A stretch of 12,258 nt of DNA, taken from Bacillota bacterium (GTDB taxonomy: Bacteria > Bacillota > Clostridia > Lachnospirales > Lachnospiraceae). Under the pieces are notes generated by a model. The model had not been told where the DNA came from. It did no database searches and saw nothing but the letters and a program-made list of their open reading frames with translations. Each line of letters starts with the position of its first letter. Position 1 is the stretch's first letter. Shown one piece after another: positions 7,646 through 12,258 of the stretch. Location of the stretch: NCBI GenBank assembly GCA_023402845.1, contig JAEYFP010000040.1, forward strand, positions 1 to 12,258, given 5' to 3'. The position numbers and the translations under genes were made by a program.

Positions 7646-9238
7646 GATCCTTCCGCATCCGCGCATCAGGTTTTCCTTAGCCTTTCCCTGTTCCACGAGG
7701 TGTGTACCGTTCACGAATACATGAACAATTCCCTCCGGAGATTTTGGAAGCTCCGGGTGTCCTTTGATGTGCTTGGAATCAAATACCGTAATATCCGCGA
7801 AGTATCCCTCACGAAGATAGCCGCGTTTGGGGATGGAAAAACAATCAGCAGTGCTGCCGGTCATTTTTTGGATTGCCTTCTCAAGAGAAATGACACTGCT
7901 TTCTCTTGTCAATTCAAGAAATCGGGGAAAGGCACCGTAGGCAGCTGCATTTTGTATTCCGTGCTCTTCGATCCAGGCATCTGTCATAAACAGGGAAGAC
8001 TCGTCCTGCATTAATTTCAAAATAATATCATCATTATAATAACGGTACATATTAACGCGTCCTGTAGCATTGCTCATTTCAACGACCCTTAAATAGGCTT
8101 CAAGCTCTTTGCATTTCCATTGGACCGCAAGCTCCGAAATTCGTTTTCCGGTAACGGAGTCATCCTCTGAACCTGCCCAGGCAATCTGAATGTCATTAAA
8201 ATTGAATCCCACGGCAAGCTTGGAAACTTGCGTTTCTATATTCAGTCTGAGGCGGTTCTTTTTAGATGCTTGTTCTTTTTTTGAGAGGGAAAGGAACCAA
8301 TTCGGCAAAATCACAGTAATTACAGAGGTACCGAAGGTCATCGGGAAAAAGTCATAAATAATCTTAACACCTTTTGCCTGTGCCTCATGGATCAGATCAA
8401 GAGACTCATCTACTGTTTTCCAGGTGTTTTTGCCTACAAAGAGAAGGTGAGAGTACTGCATGCGTACGCCCGTTTTTTCTGCAAGTGCAATCATTTCCTT
8501 TAAGGCCCTCAGATTGTGTGGCTCCTTTCCGACCGGAGGATAGTAGAAGGGAGAGGCTACGGATGTAGAGCGACTGTGTACAGTCAGGATTCCGTTCTTT
8601 TCGGCAACTAATTCTGCGGCTGCCTCTAATTCCTCAAAAGGCGCATAGCGATCCGGCTCATATTGGAGACCTAAGGAAAGACCAAAAGCACCCTGATCGA
8701 GCGTCTCTCTAATTTTATTACTGTGTTTTTCCTGTTCTTCGCTGCTTAACGCACGGTTTGCGTAGCCGCTCAACCCAATCCGTACGGATCCATGTCCAAG
8801 TAAGGGGGCCAAATTTACCGGACTTGTCAGACTTGCTTGATCGCACCAGCTTGAAAAATCAGAAAAGTCTTCGGACTCCGGTGCGGCTCTAAATAATCCA
8901 CTTCCAAGCAGGGAATGGTGAGGCGTATTTTTTTCGTAGCCAAAGGGTGAGAAGCCGCAGTTCCCGCTGACCTGAGTTGTAATTCCCTGCTCTAAAAAGG
9001 GTTTAAAATAAGGGACGGGATCGGGCATGGTTGCAAACCAATCGTTATGGGAATGCGCGTCAATAAAACCCGGGGCGATAACATTGCCGCCGCAGTCAAT
9101 GACCTGTCCGTCAAAGGAATCAGGTACGTTTTCTTTGAAGATTCCGGCAATTTTATCATTTTCCAGTATTACAGAGCCTGAAAAGGCAGGTTGACCTGAT
9201 CCATCCACGATCAAACCGTTTTTTAAAAGTGTTTTCAT
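7631..9238 (-). CDS. N-acyl-D-amino-acid deacylase (D-aminoacylase), amidohydrolase family
   Basis: A 535-residue metal-dependent amidohydrolase that hydrolyses N-acyl-D-amino acids to a carboxylate and the free D-amino acid. It opens with the amidohydrolase beta-sandwich (1-55). Then come FIDAHSHND, with metal ligands H62 and H64, and SGNCGFSPFG, with C94, the cysteine that replaces the carboxylated lysine in this subgroup. Further ligands are expected at H221 (TVHSRS) and H264 (QYSH), and the catalytic Asp at D420 (MTDAW). AYGAFPRFL (433-441) and the C-terminal GYFADITVFD (478-487) also fit. The usual His-Met-Arg-Ser and Ser-His-His-Lys motifs are changed to HSRS and SHLL, so specificity may differ from characterised D-aminoacylases. 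There is no signal peptide, so it is cytoplasmic. The RBS is AGGAG (9247-9251 on the complement), 8 nt before the ATG. It has its own promoter and is separated from the upstream SDR operon by a terminator. Confidence 0.87.
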   Translation of the reverse strand: MKTLLKNGLIVDGSGQPAFSGSVILENDKIAGIFKENVPDSFDGQVIDCGGNVIAPGFIDAHSHNDWFATMPDPVPYFKPFLEQGITTQVSGNCGFSPFGYEKNTPHHSLLGSGLFRAAPESEDFSDFSSWCDQASLTSPVNLAPLLGHGSVRIGLSGYANRALSSEEQEKHSNKIRETLDQGAFGLSLGLQYEPDRYAPFEELEAAAELVAEKNGILTVHSRSTSVASPFYYPPVGKEPHNLRALKEMIALAEKTGVRMQYSHLLFVGKNTWKTVDESLDLIHEAQAKGVKIIYDFFPMTFGTSVITVILPNWFLSLSKKEQASKKNRLRLNIETQVSKLAVGFNFNDIQIAWAGSEDDSVTGKRISELAVQWKCKELEAYLRVVEMSNATGRVNMYRYYNDDIILKLMQDESSLFMTDAWIEEHGIQNAAAYGAFPRFLELTRESSVISLEKAIQKMTGSTADCFSIPKRGYLREGYFADITVFDSKHIKGHPELPKSPEGIVHVFVNGTHLVEQGKAKENLMRGCGRILRRN

Positions 9239-9275
9239 AAGAGCTGCTCCTATTCTGTATGTAAAATATAAAAAA

Positions 9276-9284
9276 AGTATATCA
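9276..9284 (-). promoter_or_regulatory. Extended -10 promoter for the D-aminoacylase gene
   Basis: On the minus strand TGATATACT gives a TGn extension plus a TATACT -10 box (complement of 9276-9281), about 37 nt before the start codon. The DNA further upstream is T-rich without a clear -35, as is common with extended -10 promoters. It lies just downstream of the SDR operon terminator, as expected for an independent transcription unit. Confidence 0.42.
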
Positions 9285-9324
9285 TTTTTATAAAAAAAAT
9301 CCTATTAAAAAATAAAAAAAATAA

Positions 9325-9364
9325 AAAATGCACGAGGAAGCAGTCTCACTTCTTCGTGCATTTT
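9325..9364 (-). terminator. Intrinsic terminator of the aminotransferase-SCP2-SDR operon
   Basis: A 16-bp stem is formed by 9325-9340 and 9349-9364, with one G-U wobble and an 8-nt loop. Read on the minus strand it begins 16 nt after the SDR stop codon and is followed by a long T-rich tract (complement of about 9308-9328), the classic rho-independent arrangement. The plus-strand direction has only a short T run (9361-9364, part of the stem), so it works mainly for the minus-strand operon and insulates the downstream deacylase. Confidence 0.88.
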
Positions 9365-9380
9365 AAAAATATCTGAATAA

Positions 9381-10148
9381 TTATCTATTTTTGGAGCTTA
9401 ACCATACTTTCATAACAAGCCTGTGCGGCAGTATTTTTGATAGTAAGCGGAGCAGCTTGATTTGGAATCCCAGAACCGACATATCTCTTCCTTTTTTACT
9501 GTCAAGCAGGGCCTTTTTCACGACATCGGCAGCTTCATACATTGGCTTAAGCCGCCGCCCTTTATCCGCCCCTTGTCCATTTTGTGCAACCAGAAAGAAT
9601 TCCGTACGTACATATCCGGGGCATACTGCAGTTACCGTGATGCTTCGCTCCTTCAGTTCCATATTCAAGGCACGGCTGAAATGAACAATAAATACCTTGG
9701 CAGAAGCATAGATGTTGAATTCAGGAAGCGGTTGGTATGCAGAGGAGGAGCCGAGCATTATAACACGGCTGTGCTGGTGCATATAGGGAAGACAGGCATA
9801 AGTCATATGTATCCCGGCTTTGCAGTTTAAGTCGATTATCTGGTTGATCTCTTCCTCTGACAAATCCAGATAAGTGCCGTATTTTCCAAAACCGGCGGCA
9901 TTTACCAAAACAGATACCTCCGGATTTTCAGAGGCCAGAAGACTGCGTATTGTGTACAGGCTTTCCGGTCGCAGCAGATCCAAAGCCAAAGGGCGGATAA
10001 GTGAAGGCAGTTCCGTCTGCAGCTGATTCAGACGATCATATCGTCTTGCGATTGCCCATATCTGATCAAGGGATTCGTCGTCGGCAAGCTGCATTATAAA
10101 TTCTTTTCCTATACCGGAGGAAGCACCGGTTACAATTGCTATTTTCAT
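9381..10148 (-). CDS. SDR family NAD(P)-dependent oxidoreductase
   Basis: A 255-residue classical short-chain dehydrogenase/reductase that interconverts a hydroxyl and a carbonyl group on an unknown substrate. The motifs are complete: cofactor loop TGASSGIG (7-14), NAAG (83-86), structural Asn N108, and the catalytic triad S134, Y147 and K151 (YASAK). Arg35-Arg36 after the second strand favour NADP(H), which is typical of a reductase. The basic and hydrophobic C-terminal tail (about 228-250, with LLRLLSKILPHRL) resembles membrane-associated or lipid-active SDRs, but that is only suggestive. It is the last gene of a three-gene operon, 30 nt after the SCP2-like gene and just before the terminator. 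The Shine-Dalgarno is weak: GAGAGG is about 14 nt from the ATG, so translation may depend on the upstream gene. Alternatives are a hydroxysteroid, 3-oxoacyl or generic ketone reductase. Confidence 0.88.
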   Translation of the reverse strand: MKIAIVTGASSGIGKEFIMQLADDESLDQIWAIARRYDRLNQLQTELPSLIRPLALDLLRPESLYTIRSLLASENPEVSVLVNAAGFGKYGTYLDLSEEEINQIIDLNCKAGIHMTYACLPYMHQHSRVIMLGSSSAYQPLPEFNIYASAKVFIVHFSRALNMELKERSITVTAVCPGYVRTEFFLVAQNGQGADKGRRLKPMYEAADVVKKALLDSKKGRDMSVLGFQIKLLRLLSKILPHRLVMKVWLSSKNR

Positions 10149-10178
10149 AAAGTGATTCAGGCCTCTCTTAGATCAGTA

Positions 10179-10568
10179 TCAGTAAACGGTGTCTAATTCT
10201 TGACGAATCTTCAGCATTTTTTTATAAATTCCAATCAAGGTAAGTCCGGTAACAAGATTACCTTCAAAATCAAAGCTCCCTTTCATCAATGCAGCTTCAG
10301 GATCGGTATTTCCGCTGGCAACGTTGACATATTCCTCATAATCTCCGAGAATTTTATATTTAGAATCGGGAGCGTTGCCTTCGCCAAAATTATAGATGCT
10401 CAGAATTCCTTTTTCAAGCTCCATCTGTATCCATTTGGTTTTTCCGTCAGGGCAGTTTTTGTAAACCTCCACAAGCTGAGTGCTGACACGGGAAGGTGTG
10501 GCAAAGGCTTCTTTTAACAGCCGTCCGGTTTCGATAATCCATTCATCGCTCACATATTGATATTTCAT
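10179..10568 (-). CDS. SCP2-like sterol/lipid-binding domain protein
   Basis: A 129-residue single-domain protein. The pattern in its second half (ILGDYEEYVN, ASGNTDPEAALMKGSF, then FEGNL, about 73-105) is the hallmark of the SCP-2 sterol-transfer fold, in which a 'dose the gel, count of D/N-P-x-A-x-x-x-G' stretch leads to the last strands lining a lipid pocket. Family members bind fatty acyl chains, acyl-CoA, sterols or other hydrophobic ligands; no catalytic residues are expected. There is no signal peptide, so it is cytosolic. The start is placed at ATG 10568 because GGAG lies 5 nt upstream (complement of 10574-10577). An in-frame ATG at 10634 would overlap the upstream stop region and has no RBS. 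It lies 58 nt after the aminotransferase and 30 nt before the SDR, suggesting it carries the substrate of one or both. The family call rests on recalled motif pattern, not alignment. Confidence 0.62.
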   Translation of the reverse strand: MKYQYVSDEWIIETGRLLKEAFATPSRVSTQLVEVYKNCPDGKTKWIQMELEKGILSIYNFGEGNAPDSKYKILGDYEEYVNVASGNTDPEAALMKGSFDFEGNLVTGLTLIGIYKKMLKIRQELDTVY

Positions 10569-10581
10569 AATTGCTCCATTC

Positions 10582-10595
10582 TGTCCTGTGGGACA
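10582..10595 (-). other. Small perfect hairpin before the SCP2-like gene
   Basis: TGTCC (10582-10586) and GGACA (10591-10595) form a 5-bp stem with a 4-nt loop, in the 58-nt gap between the aminotransferase stop and the SCP2-like gene. It ends about 4 nt before the GGAG ribosome binding site and lacks a T-tract, so it is not a terminator. It might act as an mRNA processing or stability site. Confidence 0.25.
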
Positions 10596-10626
10596 CAAAA
10601 TAAGTATTTGTTTGTTGTTGTGAAAT

Positions 10627-11973
10627 TTAAGCAAGTCCGAGATCCGCCATTAATCCAAAAACATCCTCTGCGGCGGCAATTGTATACAGGATATCATCTT
10701 CTGTATGAGCTGCGGTAAGACAGAAGCGATAATTGCTGATAATACCTCTTTCCTTCATCAGAGTTGTAAAGGTGGCAGTTTTTAAAATGTCGGAGTGAAT
10801 AAGGGAATCTGCATTGTTAATGATCTGTTCCTTCTGAGTGAACACAACATTCAATGCGGCAGGAAAACCTTGAACAATAATATTTACTCCGTTTTTTTCT
10901 GCGGCCTGCAGAAAACCCTCTTTCAGCATGGTACCAAGCTTTTCGAGTCGTTTAAATACGGCGCCGTTCTCCTTTTCCAGTTCGCTGATAGTTGCAAGAA
11001 TTGCGGCACAGCCTAGAGGATGTCCGTTATACGTACCGACGGAGAGAACCTCGGTGCGGGTACATACATCCATAATTTCTTTTTTTCCGCAATAAACCGA
11101 AACCGGAAAGCCGCCTCCAATAGCCTTGGCAAAGGTGCTCATATCGGGGGTGACTCCGAAGTAGCCTTGTGCTCCGGATAATCCCATGCGGAAACCGGTG
11201 ATGGTCTCGTCGAAAATCAGCACTACGTTATATTGTGTGCATAATTCCCGTACACCTTCCAGATAGCCGGGGAGCGGGTAGCATCCGTTTGTATTGATAT
11301 TAACCGGCTCCATGATGACGCAGGCGATATCATCTGCCTTATCTTCGAAAAGCTTTCTTAAGGTATTCAAATCATTAAATTCAAGCATATAGCAATTTTC
11401 CAGAGAACCTTTGGCACGGCCGTTTGTATTGCACTGGATAGTAAAGGGATCCTTCTCATTAAAGCCTTCAGAAACTACCGGATTTTCAGGATCCTCTACA
11501 ACACCGCCTAATATATAATCAACGCCGCCGTGGTAATGGGCAGAGAATTTAACAAACATATTTTTTCCGGTATATCCTCTTGCCACTCGAATCGCATTAT
11601 AGACAGCGGCGGTTCCTGAAGTATCGAAGCGAACCAACTCTGCGCTGGGAATCAGCTTTTGAATTTTTTCAGCACATTCAATCTGTAAAAGTGAAATACT
11701 GTTGGTATACATTTTATCAATCTGTGCTTTTAGCGCTGCTTTATAATTTTCGTTGGAGTGACCAAGAATATCGGGACCGGAGCTAATTGCATAGTCAAGA
11801 TATCGATTTCCGTCATAATCAATCAGCCAGGCTCCGTCTACACTTTCGACGTAAACCGGTTCGTAGCCTTCGTCGCGTTTGTAGTTTGACATTACGCCTC
11901 CGGCAATAACCTTACATGCTCGTTTATACAATTCTTTATTTTGGGCATGATTTGTCAGTTCTTTAATTTCCAT
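10627..11973 (-). CDS. Class III PLP-dependent aminotransferase, glutamate-1-semialdehyde aminomutase-like
   Basis: A 448-residue fold-type I PLP enzyme that moves an amino group to or from an aldehyde or ketone. Visible motifs are WLIDYDGNRYLDY (49-61), SGTAA (119-123) in the phosphate-binding loop, AHYHGG (145-150), MEP (221-223), FDETITGFR (254-262) with the PLP-pyridine Asp D255, and TFAKAIGGGFP (280-290) with the Schiff-base lysine K283. A C-terminal small domain ends near 448. It resembles HemL in layout, but the context contains no haem genes and the usual Glu of SGTEA is Ala (A122), so a specialised aminotransferase or aminomutase is more likely. The start at ATG 11973 is chosen because a strong AGGAGG lies 6-7 nt upstream. 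The longer in-frame extension to 12075 has no RBS and codes for an atypical, tyrosine/phenylalanine-rich stretch. It leads the operon with the SCP2-like and SDR genes. The substrate is unknown. Confidence 0.85.
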   Translation of the reverse strand: MEIKELTNHAQNKELYKRACKVIAGGVMSNYKRDEGYEPVYVESVDGAWLIDYDGNRYLDYAISSGPDILGHSNENYKAALKAQIDKMYTNSISLLQIECAEKIQKLIPSAELVRFDTSGTAAVYNAIRVARGYTGKNMFVKFSAHYHGGVDYILGGVVEDPENPVVSEGFNEKDPFTIQCNTNGRAKGSLENCYMLEFNDLNTLRKLFEDKADDIACVIMEPVNINTNGCYPLPGYLEGVRELCTQYNVVLIFDETITGFRMGLSGAQGYFGVTPDMSTFAKAIGGGFPVSVYCGKKEIMDVCTRTEVLSVGTYNGHPLGCAAILATISELEKENGAVFKRLEKLGTMLKEGFLQAAEKNGVNIIVQGFPAALNVVFTQKEQIINNADSLIHSDILKTATFTTLMKERGIISNYRFCLTAAHTEDDILYTIAAAEDVFGLMADLGLA

Positions 11974-12144
11974 ATGCTTCCTCCTGATAATTTTTATATA
12001 AAAATAACTACAAAATAATGCTAGCCGATAAGAATTCACAATGTAAGATACATCTCTTTGAAAAAATAGGTACATTTCTTAGAATGTAGCATGGAGGGCA
12101 GGGCTAGTGTAAAATTTTATTCGGATAATGGAAAATAAATAAAA
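11974..12144. other. AT-rich regulatory region upstream of the aminotransferase operon
   Basis: About 170 nt between the aminotransferase start and the insertion sequence edge. It should hold the minus-strand operon promoter, but no confident -35/-10 pair is seen. The best candidate is TTGTGA with CATTAT at a short 15-nt spacing (complement of about 12010-12040). A near-palindrome at 12071-12088 may be an operator. The first nucleotides carry the strong AGGAGG RBS (complement of about 11980-11985). I see no other gene here. Confidence 0.45.
12071..12088. promoter_or_regulatory. Candidate operator palindrome TACATT-N6-AATGTA
   Basis: Two perfect 6-nt arms (12071-12076 and 12083-12088) flank a 6-nt centre, a spacing typical of a dimeric helix-turn-helix repressor site. 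It lies about 100 nt upstream of the aminotransferase start codon, between it and the insertion sequence. No regulator gene is in the window. An isolated 18-nt site in AT-rich DNA can arise by chance. Confidence 0.25.
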
Positions 12145-12212
12145 AGAGAACACCACTTTGTGATAAAGTATTTAGCGACTAAACTAATACAAACAAAGGA
12201 TAGGTGTTCTCT
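12145..12212 (+). repeat. 10-bp inverted repeat around the transposase promoter and RBS
   Basis: AGAGAACACC (12145-12154) and GGTGTTCTCT (12203-12212) are perfect complements. The second arm overlaps the purine-rich AGGTG (12202-12206) next to the start codon at 12213. A transcript entering from outside the element would contain both arms and could fold so that the ribosome site is paired. A transcript from the internal promoter would lack the first arm. Confidence 0.7.
12158..12185 (+). promoter_or_regulatory. Candidate internal promoter of the transposase gene
   Basis: TTGTGA (12158-12163) and TAAACT (12180-12185) are separated by 16 nt, each matching four of six consensus bases. The predicted start near 12192 falls inside the loop between the two inverted-repeat arms, so its mRNA would keep the AAAGGA/AGGTG ribosome site but not the left arm. 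This is a modest match and therefore tentative. Confidence 0.35.
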
Positions 12213-12258
12213 ATGATTAACAGTATAAGATATTTTGAAGAAGAATGCATTAACAGAT
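12213..12258 (+). CDS. Transposase N-terminus, ISLre2-like (partial)
   Basis: Only the first 15 codons are in the window: Met-Ile-Asn-Ser-Ile-Arg-Tyr-Phe-Glu-Glu-Glu-Cys-Ile-Asn-Arg. This pattern, an Ile-x-x-Phe-Glu start rich in acidic residues, is what I recall for ISLre2 (UPF0236) transposases of clostridia. The ATG directly follows the right arm of the inverted repeat, with AGGTG 6 nt upstream. Whether the gene is intact cannot be seen. The family call rests on very few residues plus the terminal repeat. Confidence 0.5.
   Translation, partial: MINSIRYFEEECINR

Larger units (their letters stand above)
12145..12258 (+). mobile_element. Left end of an insertion sequence, probably ISLre2-like (truncated by window)
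   Basis: A sharp boundary at about 12145 begins with AGAGAACACC and is followed 58 nt later by its exact inverted copy GGTGTTCTCT (12203-12212), directly before an ATG. The start of that reading frame, MINSIRYFEEEC, resembles my recollection of ISLre2-family (UPF0236) transposase N-termini. The first arm probably forms part of the terminal inverted repeat. The right end and any target duplication lie outside the window, so the exact boundary and the family remain tentative. Confidence 0.55.

Noticed and set aside
7646..7680. Possible terminator after the GH3 gene
   Set aside because: GC-rich short repeats such as GGATCC and GCATCCGCGCATC give no stable hairpin followed by a T-tract.
10569..10634. 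Longer SCP2-like start overlapping the aminotransferase stop (apparent 8-nt coupling)
   Set aside because: No RBS serves the upstream ATG, while GGAG precedes the ATG at 10568; the apparent overlap is an artefact of the longest frame.
11974..12075. N-terminal extension of the aminotransferase, possible membrane leader
   Set aside because: The extension is aromatic-rich only because the DNA is AT-rich; the perfect AGGAGG before 11973 fixes the start there.
1..12258. CRISPR array, tRNA or rRNA genes, prophage or defence genes
   Set aside because: Scanned by eye on both strands; no regularly spaced repeats, cloverleaf pattern or recognisable phage or defence protein was seen.

Overview
The window looks like a chromosomal segment from a low-to-mid GC Gram-positive anaerobe, most plausibly a gut clostridium of the Lachnospiraceae type. 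The reasons are near-consensus AGGAG-type ribosome binding sites, a sigma-A-like promoter with an extended -10, a Gram-positive style lipoprotein hexosaminidase, AT-rich intergenic DNA, and the edge of what looks like an ISLre2-like insertion sequence. Placement is inference from style; no marker gene fixes the taxon.

Left half, plus strand (253-7645): five tightly packed genes that probably form one transcription unit behind a good promoter at 144-172. In order they are a cytoplasmic GH20 beta-N-acetylhexosaminidase, an RlmI-like 23S rRNA methyltransferase, a polytopic polyprenyl-phosphate sugar phosphotransferase that starts surface-glycan synthesis, a WecG/TagA/CpsF glycosyltransferase that would add the next sugar, and a NagZ-like GH3 lipoprotein. 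Gaps are 28, 69 and 16 nt, and the last junction is a 4-nt GTGA overlap. Two glycan-building enzymes are therefore flanked by two enzymes that remove terminal N-acetylhexosamine, one inside the cell and one lipid-anchored outside.

Middle, minus strand (7631-9238): an N-acyl-D-amino-acid deacylase with its own probable promoter. Its 3' end overlaps the 3' end of the GH3 gene by 15 bp, with no room for a terminator between them.

Right half, minus strand (9381-11973): a compact three-gene operon encoding a class III PLP aminotransferase of the glutamate-1-semialdehyde aminomutase type, a small SCP2-like lipid-carrier protein, and an SDR oxidoreductase. It closes with a strong intrinsic terminator at 9325-9364. 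Aminotransferase, lipid-binding carrier and ketone/alcohol oxidoreductase together suggest an undescribed lipid- or amino-lipid-modifying pathway. This is the best candidate for a new system here, but substrates cannot be read from the sequence.

Right edge (about 12145 to the end): the start of an insertion sequence. Its end sequence is repeated in inverted orientation directly before the transposase start codon. This would let read-through transcripts fold away the ribosome binding site, a classic self-limiting device of transposons. The first 140 bases hold no gene that can be called with confidence.
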